Assembly (NCBI RefSeq): GCF_003970675.1
Contig: NZ_CP034562.1
Location: forward strand, 4,287,501-4,351,500
Direction: 5' to 3'
DNA length: 64,000 nt
From: Flammeovirga pectinis
Lineage (GTDB): Bacteria; Bacteroidota; Bacteroidia; Cytophagales; Flammeovirgaceae
The first letter of the stretch is position 1. Each line of letters begins with the position of its first letter. The notes under the pieces were generated by a model. That model saw only the letters and a list, made by a program, of their open reading frames with translations, had not been told where the DNA came from and searched no databases. This document shows positions 35,808 through 46,768 of this stretch, piece by piece. The translations under genes and the position numbers were made by a program.

Positions 35808-38645
35808 ATGAATTTGAAAATGAAATATCTAAAATTAATAATAGGATTACTTCTATTACCAATAGTGTTATTAGCAAAAGAAAAACCTAAGAAAGGAATT
35901 GTAAGTTTTGATACAGACTATACAATTAGTTTGGTACGTAATGCTCAGATTAATGGGGGCAATTACATTGTGGCAAACAGTTACGAAGGAACAATATTAG
36001 TCTTTACAGAAGATGGTAAAAAAGTTTGGGAAAATAAGCTATCAGGTTTTGCCAATCATGATGTGTGGTGTGAAGATATTACAGGAGATGGTACAGACGA
36101 GATTCTGACGGCCAATGCAGATGGAAACCTTTATGTTTTAGATGCAAAAGGTAAGCTAATGTGGCAAAATCAACCCTCAGAAACGCCACTTACTGCCGTA
36201 ACTGTGATGAACGGCAAGAATGGGAAATATATTGTAACTGGCGGAATGGACAAGAACTTGTACTACCTTTCTTCTACGGGTAATGTATTCAAAACAATAG
36301 CTTCTGTAGATTATTCTATTGATAAGTCGTGGGGAAAAAACACAGAAAAAGCTTCTCCAAAGTTAAAGGAGCATACAGCAAATTTTCTTCGTAAAGCAAC
36401 GTATAAAAATAACGAAGAAATACTTGTTTTACATGGTACTATAAACCAAAATAGTTCTACAGGTTCTATTTACCTTTTTAAAGCTGATGCAGCTTTGCCG
36501 TTCAAGAAAATTAAAGTGGGTGATAAAGGAACAGTAGGTGATCTTAGAATTGCAGATACCAACAAAGATGGTGTAGATGAATTGTATTTAGGTTCTTCTG
36601 GAATGATCCAAGCAGCACAACTTACTGTAATTGATTTAAATGCAACTGAAAAAATAAAACCAATCTACGCTAAATTTCAAAAGAGTTTTAGAAAGCAACT
36701 TGATCATTTTGGTTATAGAGTAGCACAAACAGAGTGGGTATCAGATGGAAAAACAGAAAAATTATTTACACTTTTTGGAACAAGAATAATCTTACAACCT
36801 ACCTCTTTAGAAGTAGAGAAAGCTGAAGTTTTAGCAACTAATTATTCTTATAATGATTTATGGAAAGATACTTCAAATGGCAATATTTTATTAGCGAGTG
36901 CACAGAGTGGGGGTAGCTGTATTCATATTATTAATACAAAAGTACCCTCATGGAAAAAGGAATATATTGCTTTACAGCCAGAAGGAAAACTTGCTAAAGT
37001 AATACAGAACACTGCTGATTTTAGAACAAGTATCAAATCTTTTAAAAAAGGAAAGTGGGAAGGGAAAAGTCAGGATGTGTACTTTATGACGGAATCTATT
37101 AAAGAAGGAAATCAAGCAGTAATTGAGCGTATTTCTAAAACCAATACATCTCCTTATTTCTTAAAAAGTCAGCATATGGCAAAAGTTGAAAATTGGGACA
37201 GGTCATCTTTTGGAAATGAGGTATATGAGAAGAAGCGTGATAGACGTAAAAAGTATGTCAACTCACAGGAACAAATGTTGAATACATTATTACCGTTATA
37301 CAAAAATAATCCAGGAATTGCCTATTGGGGTGGTCATGGAAATGATCCTTTAATGATAAGTTTAGATACAGAGAAGAAAGTAATTGATGCCGGGGGGAAA
37401 GAGAAAAAATTAGTAATGATTTTCCCAGAATTAGAGCATTATGATGAAAACTTTGAGTATTACCTTAATAACTATTTGTATCCACTCGCAGAATATTCTG
37501 AAGGAAAGAATGCCAATATTTATATACGCTCTAAACACACATTTTGGCAAGCAATTATTTATAAACCAATGTGGAACGGGCTGCTTTCTGGAAAATATGC
37601 AGAGGTTTTTGTCCCTTCTATGGAAGAAACTACCGATAAATCTATGGATTTAAGTGTAGCGGGAAAAATGGGTATCTGGGCCAGCGGCGCAACAGAAAGT
37701 TGGGGTGCAAGAGGAGCAAGAGATAATGCAAGTTATTATAGATTAAGACAACATTCCCATCAGATGGTACCTAATCATTTTTTAAGAATGTTAGTCTACA
37801 ATATTGCAAGTGGTGCACAGTACATTAATAATTTCCCTGTAGACCAAGAGTACATAAGCGTATTGTACGAAATGGTGGCTAATGGAGTAATTTACGTTCC
37901 AAAGAAATCAGAAATAGTGAGTTTCAATCCTGTGCATTTAAGTATGACTGCTCCTAACCCTGTGTATTTAAATGAAGGAAACAATGCAAAGTGGACAACA
38001 TTTTATTCTAAAGAACATGAAGAAAAAAATAAAATGGTTTTCTCTAGATTAAATGGTTCATGGCCTGCATCTCCGGTTAGAGCACATGATTTTTCTGCAT
38101 ATGCCTCTGGATCAAAAGAAAGGAGATTAGATTTTCTACCAAAATACTCTAAAGGTTTGGTATTAATCACACCTCCTCAAGAAGGAGTTTATGCAGATAA
38201 AGATGCTCCTAGAGGAAAATTAGAGGATCACTTGCATCCAATGTATAAAGGGAATATGCAAGAGTTTATTACTGATGGAAAAGACTACCTTTCTGCAGAT
38301 GGAAAAGAACATTATCCAGCCGATAAATATTATACAAATGTAGCTAAAGCGATAGAAGAGGGAGCTAAAAAGTTACCAATAAACGTATCAGGAGATGTTG
38401 CATGGGTAGCTGTCCAAACGGATAAAAAACACCTTCGTTTAACATTAATCGATAATGGCTATATCAACCCTAACGATAGAGTGGCTGAAATTACTTTTAA
38501 CGGTATTAAAGTAGCTAAAATTACAGATGTTGTAAATAAAAAAGAATATAAAATAAAAGGAAATACGACATCAATTGATGTGCCTTGTGGGTTATTTAGA
38601 TTTATAGATGTGGAATTATCCGAAGAGATGAAACAGACAATGTAA
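35808..38645 (+). CDS. Large secreted hydrolase, GH150 lambda-carrageenase-like
   Basis: A 945-residue exported protein (signal to IVLLAKEKP; an ATG four codons in, at 35820, is an equal start). Residues about 25-400 read as a beta-propeller, with repeats such as DVWCEDITGDGTDEILTANA, GNLYVLDAKGKLMW and DLRIADTNKDGVDELYLGSS. The second half is a separate domain with GIAYWGGHGNDPLM, VFVPSMEETTDKSMD and AGKMGIWASGATESWGARGA, and a small beta domain closes it. Length and the propeller-plus-catalytic plan match the described lambda-carrageenase CglA (about 940 residues, GH150). The match is from memory of the family, not from a search. Sulfatases and GH110 nearby support a carrageenan substrate. 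Confidence 0.5.
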   Translation: MNLKMKYLKLIIGLLLLPIVLLAKEKPKKGIVSFDTDYTISLVRNAQINGGNYIVANSYEGTILVFTEDGKKVWENKLSGFANHDVWCEDITGDGTDEILTANADGNLYVLDAKGKLMWQNQPSETPLTAVTVMNGKNGKYIVTGGMDKNLYYLSSTGNVFKTIASVDYSIDKSWGKNTEKASPKLKEHTANFLRKATYKNNEEILVLHGTINQNSSTGSIYLFKADAALPFKKIKVGDKGTVGDLRIADTNKDGVDELYLGSSGMIQAAQLTVIDLNATEKIKPIYAKFQKSFRKQLDHFGYRVAQTEWVSDGKTEKLFTLFGTRIILQPTSLEVEKAEVLATNYSYNDLWKDTSNGNILLASAQSGGSCIHIINTKVPSWKKEYIALQPEGKLAKVIQNTADFRTSIKSFKKGKWEGKSQDVYFMTESIKEGNQAVIERISKTNTSPYFLKSQHMAKVENWDRSSFGNEVYEKKRDRRKKYVNSQEQMLNTLLPLYKNNPGIAYWGGHGNDPLMISLDTEKKVIDAGGKEKKLVMIFPELEHYDENFEYYLNNYLYPLAEYSEGKNANIYIRSKHTFWQAIIYKPMWNGLLSGKYAEVFVPSMEETTDKSMDLSVAGKMGIWASGATESWGARGARDNASYYRLRQHSHQMVPNHFLRMLVYNIASGAQYINNFPVDQEYISVLYEMVANGVIYVPKKSEIVSFNPVHLSMTAPNPVYLNEGNNAKWTTFYSKEHEEKNKMVFSRLNGSWPASPVRAHDFSAYASGSKERRLDFLPKYSKGLVLITPPQEGVYADKDAPRGKLEDHLHPMYKGNMQEFITDGKDYLSADGKEHYPADKYYTNVAKAIEEGAKKLPINVSGDVAWVAVQTDKKHLRLTLIDNGYINPNDRVAEITFNGIKVAKITDVVNKKEYKIKGNTTSIDVPCGLFRFIDVELSEEMKQTM

Positions 38646-38670
38646 GTGCTAAAACGAACCTTATAAAAGT

Positions 38671-38712
38671 ACAGTAGTGTTGCAAGTATTCTGCAATGCT
38701 ACTGTATTTTTT
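38671..38712 (+). terminator. Terminator after the GH150-like gene
   Basis: A 14-pair stem with two G-T wobbles, ACAGTAG opposite CTACTGT, then TTTTTTT. Confidence 0.75.
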
Positions 38713-39334
38713 TGTCAAAAATTTATAAAATTATTACAGGAATTTATATAAATTAACTAATATATAATTTTAAATTTTTATTTTTGATTAAATACTACAC
38801 AACATCGATTAATATTTAACTACCACAATGCATATGAAATATACTTTACTTCTATACATCAGCTTATTACCATTAATATCTAGACCTTATTTAGTAGAAA
38901 AGGTTTTATAAAAGGATTAATAGTCAAGTAAATGTCTTGATTATTCAATAATAATTTGATCAATTCTTTATCAATAAATACACAAGAGGTACTACTTTAG
39001 ATTTTGTATCCATCTATTTTTGTTCATTTACCTAAATATACACGAAAAAAGCCTTTAAAGGTGTTTTTAGACGTTTTTATCCTGTCAGATACATTGTATA
39101 AATTCTTACAGACACATAAAATTCAGTTGTCACTTACTTTTGAACTATCAATAAGTGATCTTTTTACAATTGCAATTTTACTCAAGAATGACTTACAATT
39201 TTAGTTTTCAAATTTTTTAACGGATGGAAAAACAATGAACAAAAATGAGATACATCAATACAGTTTTTATAACTCATAAAATTCTGTTTTTGATCTTTTA
39301 GATGAAATGAATATCAATATGTATTTAAAACAAC
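38713..39334. other. Leader region before susC
   Basis: About 620 bp without a credible gene. A 27-codon frame at 38828 (MHMKYTLLLYISLLPLIS) looks like a signal peptide cut short and may be a remnant of a lost secreted gene. TGTTTTTG at 39285-39292 is a one-mismatch -7 element for the susC operon. Confidence 0.45.
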
Positions 39335-42300
39335 ATGAAGCAAATTAATACTATTTATAAAACCTCTACTACTTACTATACTCACTTCGTTCTTTTTTTG
39401 ATTGTGCTTTTATTTTCTTTTGACACATCAGCTCAATCCATAAGAATAAAGGGAAAAGTGGTAAGCGAAGAGGATAACATAGGGTTACCTGGCGTTAGTA
39501 TCAGAATTAAAGGAACAACGCAAGGTACAGTAACAAATTTTGATGGAGACTATTCAATCTTTGCAGAAACTGGAGAAATGCTAGAATATAGCTTTATCGG
39601 GTTAGAAACTAAAGAAGTAAAAGTCGGTACTCAGAGTGTTATTAACGTTGCTTTAATAGCAGACGTAGAAATGTTAGATGAGGTAGTGAAGATTGGTTAC
39701 GGAGAGCAAAAAAAGAAAGAAGTTTCTGGAGCTGTTTCTCATATTACAAGCGAAGCTATCGAGAATTACACATCAAGTGATGTTGCACAGGCACTGCAAG
39801 GACAAATTGCGGGTGTAAATGTAACTACTTCTGGTGCTCCTGGAGCAGATGCAGTCATACAGATTAGAGGGGTAAGTACCGTATCTGATATGGCAGGAGC
39901 AACAGAACCTTTATATGTGGTGGATGGAATTCCACAAAATGAAAACCCAAGACTTGCACCATCGGAAATAGAATCGATGGATGTATTAAAAGATTTAGCA
40001 TCTTGTGCAATTTATGGTACTAGAGGTGCGAATGGTGTAATTTTAATTACAACTAAAAAAGGGACAGCAGGTAAAATTAACGTAAGCTTAGACGCCTCTT
40101 ATGGTGTTAAAAATATTACGTCGGGTATTGATTTGATGAATACAAAGGAACAAGTGTATTTTGATATGATTACGGAAAGAAATAGAGGTTCTAATGATTG
40201 GGACAACTCTACAAATTTACCTATTCCAAGAAACCCTGCTTCTTTTGCCAACGATACTGATTTATCTAAAGTAGTGATTAAAGACAATCAGCCTACTCAA
40301 AATTATAACCTTGGTATTAATGGTGGTGGTAAGAACTTAACATACAATCTTACTGCTGGTTTCTTTGATGATAAGGGTTCTTTAATCAATTCTGGTTTTA
40401 CACGATACAATGCTCGTGGCGGAATGAATTACAAGAAGGATAGATGGAACATTAACTCGTCTATTGCAGTAAGTTCTGAAGAGCTAGGAAGAACATCTTC
40501 AAACTTGCTTACACAAACAATTCGTTATGCTCCTTACAAACCGGTATTAGATCCAACACAAGACCAAGTGATTGTCGACGAAAGCCAATGGAGTACTACC
40601 AACAATGTATTAGAAGCAATGCGTTTTGAAGATGTAACAAATAGAACAAAGTCGCAAGCAAATATTAGTATTGGATACACTATTGTTGATGGTTTAAAAT
40701 TTAATACAAACATTGGTGTCAATGCTGTAAATGATTTTAGAATGAAGTTTAAACCATTTATAGAAAACTATGATGAAGATGGAAATTTACAATCAGATCC
40801 TGCCAACTCGTATGTATCAAATGAGTCGTCTAGAAGAACAGGTTTCTCAGTAGATGGTCGTTTATCTTATGTTAAGAAATTTGGGAATCATAAGGTATCT
40901 GCAATTGTGGGTGTATCTAACGAGTCTTATACTAGGAATAGTTTTATAGCAACAAAATATGGAATTGTCGATAATTCTATTCGTGTTTTAGATGGTGCAG
41001 TTTTAGCTGCATCTGCAACTAACGGATATGATTACGTATATAATATTATTGGAACTTTAGGGCGTTTTACTTATGATTATAAAAGTAAGTACATGCTCTC
41101 TTTCAGTGGTAATTACAATGGTAATTCTAAATTTGCAGATGGTAGTAAATGGAAATTCTTTCCATCAGCATCTGTAGCATGGAATATATCTGAGGAGGGT
41201 TTCTGGGAAGGAATTTCGACTGTAGCAAACGCATTTAAGGTGCGTGCATCACATGGTCAGGTAGGTGGACAAAGCTTTTTACCTTATACTGATAAAGCAA
41301 CCATTCAGAATGGAATGGATTATCCATTTGGATCAGGAGGATTTCCAACACTTTATTACGGAGCGGCACAACAAAGCTTTGCCAATGGAGATGTACAATG
41401 GGAAACATCAATCCAAAATAATATTGGTGTAGATTTAGGCTTTTTTGGGAACAGGTTATCTGTAACAGCAGATGTTTATCATACAGAAAAATCTGATATG
41501 TTATTCCCTGTTCAATTACCCCCATCTGGAGGTGCCGGTTCTGGTGCGGATTCTAAAGTAACCATGAACATAGGTAATATGGTAAACCAAGGGTTAGAAC
41601 TTTCTGCAACGTATAGAGGTAAAACAGGTAAATTTGATTGGAGTCTTACAGGTACTTTTACAAAGAACCAAAACGAGATTACAAGTCTTAATACAGACGA
41701 TTTTATTTATACAACAGACAATGGTTTAATAGCAGGAGCATCGGCTACATCTAAAGTAACCGTATTTGCAGAGGGCTACGAAGCAGGTGCTTTCTTTCTT
41801 TATAAAACAGAAGGTGTAATTAAAACTGCAGAACAATTAGCAGCGTATCAGCAACTAAATCCTGGTGCTAAAATGGGAGACCTTGTGTATAAAGATACCG
41901 ATAACGATGGTCAGATTACAGATAAAGATAGAGTGTATATGGGGTCTGGTTTCTCTGAATGGGAAAGTGGATTAATAATGAATGTATCTTATAAAGGATT
42001 TGATTTAATGATGCATTGGTATGCAGCAATCGGACATCAGGTAATGAACGGTTCTAAAGCAATGGCTTATTCAGAAGGTAGACATGCAGATCAGGTAAAT
42101 ACTTGGAACAGAGCAAACCCAACAGCAGACGTAGCCGCTTATAGAGGAACAACAAAAGAACACGATAACTATAGAGCTTATACAGATTTATGGTTAGAAG
42201 ATGGTTCTTACATCAGACTTAAAAATATTCAACTAGGGTACTCTTTACCAAGTAATGCTCTAGACCGTTTAGGAATGAATAATTTTAGAATATATGTATC

Positions 42301-42442
42301 AGCTCAAAACCCATTAACCTTTACCAATTATACAGGTTATGATCCTGAAGCAGCAGGTAATGGCGTATCTTCAAGAGGTTTGGATAAAGGTAACTATCCT
42401 ATTTCAGCAATGTATTTAGCAGGCTTTAAGTTAAACTTCTAA
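39335..42442 (+). CDS. susC: SusC/RagA TonB-dependent outer-membrane glycan transporter
   Basis: A 1035-residue receptor. Signal peptide to DTSAQS, a CarboxypepD_reg-like domain (RIKGKVVSEEDNIGLPGVSI, DGDYSIFAETGEMLEYSFIG), a TonB-box-like segment (VVKIGYGEQKKKEVSGAVS), plug domain (ALQGQIAGVNVTTSGAPGAD, SMDVLKDLASCAIYGTRGAN) and a 22-strand-type barrel ending in AMYLAGFKLNF with terminal Phe. It imports oligosaccharide captured by its SusD partner, 9 bp downstream. First gene of a three-gene operon (39335-46485). Substrate is not told by sequence but by neighbours: sulfated alpha-galactan. Confidence 0.96.
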   Translation: MKQINTIYKTSTTYYTHFVLFLIVLLFSFDTSAQSIRIKGKVVSEEDNIGLPGVSIRIKGTTQGTVTNFDGDYSIFAETGEMLEYSFIGLETKEVKVGTQSVINVALIADVEMLDEVVKIGYGEQKKKEVSGAVSHITSEAIENYTSSDVAQALQGQIAGVNVTTSGAPGADAVIQIRGVSTVSDMAGATEPLYVVDGIPQNENPRLAPSEIESMDVLKDLASCAIYGTRGANGVILITTKKGTAGKINVSLDASYGVKNITSGIDLMNTKEQVYFDMITERNRGSNDWDNSTNLPIPRNPASFANDTDLSKVVIKDNQPTQNYNLGINGGGKNLTYNLTAGFFDDKGSLINSGFTRYNARGGMNYKKDRWNINSSIAVSSEELGRTSSNLLTQTIRYAPYKPVLDPTQDQVIVDESQWSTTNNVLEAMRFEDVTNRTKSQANISIGYTIVDGLKFNTNIGVNAVNDFRMKFKPFIENYDEDGNLQSDPANSYVSNESSRRTGFSVDGRLSYVKKFGNHKVSAIVGVSNESYTRNSFIATKYGIVDNSIRVLDGAVLAASATNGYDYVYNIIGTLGRFTYDYKSKYMLSFSGNYNGNSKFADGSKWKFFPSASVAWNISEEGFWEGISTVANAFKVRASHGQVGGQSFLPYTDKATIQNGMDYPFGSGGFPTLYYGAAQQSFANGDVQWETSIQNNIGVDLGFFGNRLSVTADVYHTEKSDMLFPVQLPPSGGAGSGADSKVTMNIGNMVNQGLELSATYRGKTGKFDWSLTGTFTKNQNEITSLNTDDFIYTTDNGLIAGASATSKVTVFAEGYEAGAFFLYKTEGVIKTAEQLAAYQQLNPGAKMGDLVYKDTDNDGQITDKDRVYMGSGFSEWESGLIMNVSYKGFDLMMHWYAAIGHQVMNGSKAMAYSEGRHADQVNTWNRANPTADVAAYRGTTKEHDNYRAYTDLWLEDGSYIRLKNIQLGYSLPSNALDRLGMNNFRIYVSAQNPLTFTNYTGYDPEAAGNGVSSRGLDKGNYPISAMYLAGFKLNF

Positions 42443-42451
42443 ACGATTGAA

Positions 42452-44287
42452 ATGATGAAATTAATGAGAAAAAAACTACAAAAATACTGCTTGTTCGCAC
42501 TACTTTCGATAGTAGGTATTAGCTGCCAAAGTGATTATCTGTCAGAAAATAATCCTAATGCTAAACCTGTAGAAGACTATTTTACAAGCTTGGTAGAATC
42601 CGATAAAGTACTTACAGCATCTTACTCGTCTTTACTAAACCATTTTAATTTAAATATTTTAGAAGAAGCATGGAGGTCAGACTTAGGGTACCCATCTGTT
42701 GCAGCTGGTAGACCTAGAGTATCTGGGCAAGGCGAACCTTGGTATTATAAAACGTACACCAACTCTCAGAACGAGATTAATAAAAAGTGGTCGGCATTAT
42801 ATTCAGGTATTTTTAGATGTAACCAACTTATAGAAGGTTTAGAAGGACCTTTAGCAGGAGAAGCTGAAAACCCAATTTGGATTTCTCAGATGGCACAAGC
42901 AAGAATGCTAAGAGGTATATTTCATTTTTACTTGTACCAAACATACAATAATGGTAGAATTATTATTCGTAAAAGTGTACCTGTAGAATTGGAAGAGTTT
43001 AATATTCCTGTGTCTTCTAAAGACGAAGTAAGAGCATTTATTTTAGAAGATTTTGAATATGGATATGAGCATTTACCAATATTCTACGGTTCAGAATCTG
43101 AAAGTGAATTATCTTCTGGAAGAATGACAAAAGGTATTGCTACTATGTTTTTGGGTAACCTTTATTTATTAGAAGCACCTGCTAATGTAGATGGAGATGA
43201 GATTAACCCTGATTACGAAAAGGCAAAATTATACTATGAAGAATTGGTTTCGGGTGCTTATCCATATGTATTAGAAACAGATGAAACAGCAATGTTTACA
43301 CGTAAGGGTGAATTTAATTCTGAATCTATCTTCGAGATAATTTATGATGATAATATGCGCCCAGAATTGGATCGTTGGGATGAACAATCACCTAGTAATA
43401 GATTAGCAAGGTATAGTGCTCCGGGTTCTCAAGGAGGGCAAAGAGCATTTACACCAACAGCTTGGATTTCATATGCGTACAAAACAGAAGTAAAAGACAC
43501 AAAAGACCCTAGGAATTTCTATTTAGTAGAACAAGAAGACGGTTCTTTTCTACCTGTAGAACGCAACGTTTCTTTAAGAGCATCTGCTTCTGTAGCATTA
43601 GTAAATGATGAACAAACACAGTATTACAGATCTGGAATAACACCAGAAGTAATCACTTTTGGTAAATATGAATTTTCTTATTGGAAGAAATTCTCTAACC
43701 ATGATATTGTAACATCTGAAAATAACTTACCCAAAGGAGCGTATTACTCTGGAAAAAATGTAGTAGTTAACCGCTTATCTGAAGCTTATTTAAATCTTGC
43801 TGAATGTTATTTAGCTACCGGAAATGGTACTAAAGCAACAGTATTAATCAATGAGGTAAGAAAGAAATGGGGTTTACAACTTATTGGTTTATCAAATGGT
43901 AATTCAGCAAATGATTATGACGAGAATGTTTATAGCATTGAACAGCTTTGGAATCATTTAATGTTTGTAGAAAAGCCTTTAGAATTAGGTGTTGAAGGAC
44001 ATTCAATTCGATGGATTGATTTAAGAAGGTGGGGAAAAATAAAAGAGAATTTTGAAAGAGTATCTAGTCAGATTTATAGAGCAGAAACGTACTTTTTTAC
44101 AAATTCAGAAGGAAAAAAACAAAGAAGAAATAAATCGGATTTATTTCCATACAACAACGGAGACGAGACATTTAGTATTCCAATTATTGATTGCGAGGAT
44201 GCGGTATTAAATTACAATCCTGAGCTTCACGATTACTATCCATTGCCTTTGGAAGAAATTATTTCTAACCCTAATCTTGGTAAATAA
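42452..44287 (+). CDS. susD: SusD/RagB surface glycan-binding lipoprotein
   Basis: A 611-residue lipoprotein. The lipobox is SIVGISC, which puts it on the cell surface over SusC. It has the RagB/SusD pattern: IFRCNQLIEGL, MAQARMLRGIFHFYLYQTY, RLSEAYLNLAECYLATG and GHSIRWIDLRRWGK. It starts 9 bp after susC. Several ATG codons open the frame (42452, 42455, 42464); all give the same mature protein. Binds glycan and closes the SusC pore as a lid. Confidence 0.95.
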   Translation: MMKLMRKKLQKYCLFALLSIVGISCQSDYLSENNPNAKPVEDYFTSLVESDKVLTASYSSLLNHFNLNILEEAWRSDLGYPSVAAGRPRVSGQGEPWYYKTYTNSQNEINKKWSALYSGIFRCNQLIEGLEGPLAGEAENPIWISQMAQARMLRGIFHFYLYQTYNNGRIIIRKSVPVELEEFNIPVSSKDEVRAFILEDFEYGYEHLPIFYGSESESELSSGRMTKGIATMFLGNLYLLEAPANVDGDEINPDYEKAKLYYEELVSGAYPYVLETDETAMFTRKGEFNSESIFEIIYDDNMRPELDRWDEQSPSNRLARYSAPGSQGGQRAFTPTAWISYAYKTEVKDTKDPRNFYLVEQEDGSFLPVERNVSLRASASVALVNDEQTQYYRSGITPEVITFGKYEFSYWKKFSNHDIVTSENNLPKGAYYSGKNVVVNRLSEAYLNLAECYLATGNGTKATVLINEVRKKWGLQLIGLSNGNSANDYDENVYSIEQLWNHLMFVEKPLELGVEGHSIRWIDLRRWGKIKENFERVSSQIYRAETYFFTNSEGKKQRRNKSDLFPYNNGDETFSIPIIDCEDAVLNYNPELHDYYPLPLEEIISNPNLGK

Positions 44288-44292
44288 TAGCT

Positions 44293-46485
44293 ATGAAGAC
44301 TTTAAAACATATATCGTTTATACTATTTACTTTGTTTGCTTTATTAGGTTGTAACAAAGAAGAAGAATTGCAAACTCCAACTTACTCAGATGTATCTTGG
44401 TATACAGAAGCAGGTGGTTTTGCACACAATAATTTAGTACGTAATGCAGGAGAATCTATGGCTTTCATGGACCTGTCTCAAGGAATTTATTCTCATGAAT
44501 GGGTTTTAGATAGTGGTAACTTCTTTATAGAAGGGAACTACATAAAAGGAGATGACCTGCGTGATTATATTATACCAGAATCTGGTTCAAATTCTTCGGA
44601 GTATTCTGTAAATGTATTGTTTACAGAAGCAGGTTTACAAGGCGTTAGATTAAACAATGTTTTTTATAATCCCGTAACTTATATTGGTTTAGGTAGTGAA
44701 GGAGATGCTGATACATTAGAAGCCTTCCAACGTCCTGATGGAATGTGGGAAATTGATACTACTTTTTATGTAGATGTGTATACAGCATTGGAACCTCGTG
44801 TACAGATAGAGAGTAATGGTAAAGTGATTGCAGAAATATCTGTAGATACAATTTATATTGATGGACAAGAACCAACACTTTATGATCCAGAAGATAATAC
44901 AACATGGCCTTCTTTAACAGTACCATTAGGGGAAGGAATTATATACAGAGATGTATCAATAGTAGGTCGTCCGGAAGTTAGAGAATGGATATTCCCAAAA
45001 TCAATAGAGATAATTGATTTTGAAGCAGAATCGGCCCAAGATCAAGCTGAAAATTCTCCAGAAGTAACATTAAAGTTTACGGCTATGAAAGAGGAATTGG
45101 GTGGATCTATAACTATAGCAAGAGAAAAGCCAGATGCTATTGCGGCTACACAAAGAATGTCAATTCCTTTAGTTTTTGATCCACAAATAGCAGATGTACA
45201 AGCAGCTTTTGCAGTAGTACATAAAGACGTTGTTATTTTAACAATAAATGCAGACGATCAACCTACATCTGACGAGTCTACTTGGCAAGAAATTACAATA
45301 GAAAAAGGAGATAATTTACAATTAGTAGATCTATCCACAAGAGGTCTTCTTAACTATGATGTAGTTACAAGACTTTGGTCTTTTGATGATGCAACAACGT
45401 CTACAGATTCTATTGCTTATGTGGTTTATAATGAGCTTACAGATGGTGATAATTACCATACTGTAGGTAATTTTAAAGTAGCAAGAGCTAAAGAAGGAAC
45501 AATACCAGCAGGAGAAGATCAGAAAATTATTCCTCTTAAAGTGAAAGTAGCTTTAGAAGCTAGACCTACATTTAAAGAGGGTGGAATAGCGGCAACTAAA
45601 AATGAAATTAGTGCAGGTGTAACAGAGAAAGTAATTGCTTTTTCTGTATCAGAGAACTTAAAAGATATTGTAGATCAAGATGTAGCTAAAAGTGCATTTA
45701 CAATTACAGTCGATAATCAAGAAGCTGGTTTTCCTGCAACAGTATTCGAAATTACTTCGGTTCAAGTCAACTCATCTGATAGGAAACAAATAGAACTTCG
45801 TTTAACAAATGACATCTATAATACTGATAATATTACTGTAGCATATAGTGGAGAAGCAGACAATGCCATCTCGTCTGAGGCAGGGGTAAGCCTAGAAGAT
45901 TTTGGAGCTGAATCTGTTACGATGTATGGAACTGCTAATATTTTAAATTCAGAAATGGCAAGTTTTGAACTAGAAAAAGAAGCTAATGGACCTTATGCAA
46001 CAGGGTGGTACAACCAACAGAATGTAACGACTTGGAACAGAACAGATGAAAAAAGTAGTTCTGGTAGTTATGGAGTTAAGTTCTATGCAGAAAACCAAGC
46101 AGCTTTACATAAAACTAGAGATAGAATGCAGTCTGTAGATAACGATCAATCTATTAATGAAACACTAGTAGAAAATGATCAGGTGAGAATAAGCTTTGAT
46201 ATATTTATTCCTGCATCAAACACAATGACAGATGGCTTATCTTGTCAATTTATAAATCCTGCAACTGGTGTAACAAAAATATCTACAGCAGCAGATGCAA
46301 GAGGTGTATGGGTAACAAAAAATATTGATATTGTAATGTCAGCATCTTTGGTTCCTCCAAGTGGTAAAACATCTAGTTTTGCCATACAGTTGTCTACAAA
46401 TGATCTAGCTGGAATAGCTGCAACAGAAGCGATTGAATTTTATATTGATAACGTTAATATTAGAATACATGAGTTAAGACCTTAG
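44293..46485 (+). CDS. Surface lipoprotein, putative glycan-binding protein 1
   Basis: A 730-residue lipoprotein (lipobox FALLGC). N-terminal PKD/Ig-like modules: residues about 30-180 carry a YSHEWVLDSGNFF type strand and two further modules run to about 430. An SwmB-like domain spans about 435-555 (NEISAGVTEKVIAFSVSENL). The last 175 residues are a jelly roll ending IEFYIDNVNIRIHELRP. It starts 5 bp after susD, so it belongs to the susCD operon. The position and modules are those of a surface glycan-binding protein (SusE/F-like role). The last 290 residues are paralogous to the 46769 gene. Confidence 0.8.
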   Translation: MKTLKHISFILFTLFALLGCNKEEELQTPTYSDVSWYTEAGGFAHNNLVRNAGESMAFMDLSQGIYSHEWVLDSGNFFIEGNYIKGDDLRDYIIPESGSNSSEYSVNVLFTEAGLQGVRLNNVFYNPVTYIGLGSEGDADTLEAFQRPDGMWEIDTTFYVDVYTALEPRVQIESNGKVIAEISVDTIYIDGQEPTLYDPEDNTTWPSLTVPLGEGIIYRDVSIVGRPEVREWIFPKSIEIIDFEAESAQDQAENSPEVTLKFTAMKEELGGSITIAREKPDAIAATQRMSIPLVFDPQIADVQAAFAVVHKDVVILTINADDQPTSDESTWQEITIEKGDNLQLVDLSTRGLLNYDVVTRLWSFDDATTSTDSIAYVVYNELTDGDNYHTVGNFKVARAKEGTIPAGEDQKIIPLKVKVALEARPTFKEGGIAATKNEISAGVTEKVIAFSVSENLKDIVDQDVAKSAFTITVDNQEAGFPATVFEITSVQVNSSDRKQIELRLTNDIYNTDNITVAYSGEADNAISSEAGVSLEDFGAESVTMYGTANILNSEMASFELEKEANGPYATGWYNQQNVTTWNRTDEKSSSGSYGVKFYAENQAALHKTRDRMQSVDNDQSINETLVENDQVRISFDIFIPASNTMTDGLSCQFINPATGVTKISTAADARGVWVTKNIDIVMSASLVPPSGKTSSFAIQLSTNDLAGIAATEAIEFYIDNVNIRIHELRP

Positions 46486-46506
46486 CAGTATTTTTAGACT
46501 AAAATG

Positions 46507-46549
46507 AGTATCCCAATCTTTTATTAAATAAAGGTTGGGATACTTTTTT
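46507..46549 (+). terminator. Terminator after the susCD operon
   Basis: AGTATCCCAA pairs with TTGGGATACT, with partial inner pairing, and TTTTT follows. It separates the next lipoprotein gene into its own unit. Confidence 0.85.
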
Positions 46550-46768
46550 ATGCCCAATTTTCGGTTTTTAAGTGCCTTTTCAATTTACAATTTGATTATT
46601 AACAAGGTGGGTTACATAGAACGTGTTATATCTACGCTTTTGTATTCAAAAAGACACCAATTTTACACCCAAAGACACTAAAAAGGCCATTTTAAGCCAA
46701 ATTTGACTATTCAAACTCCTCAGAGAGACAACTATTGAAATGAATTATATATACTAAAAAAACAGTTA

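Noticed and set aside
39004-39204. 66-codon frame before susC
   Set aside because: It starts with TTG, has no recognisable domain and lies in the leader region; likely chance.
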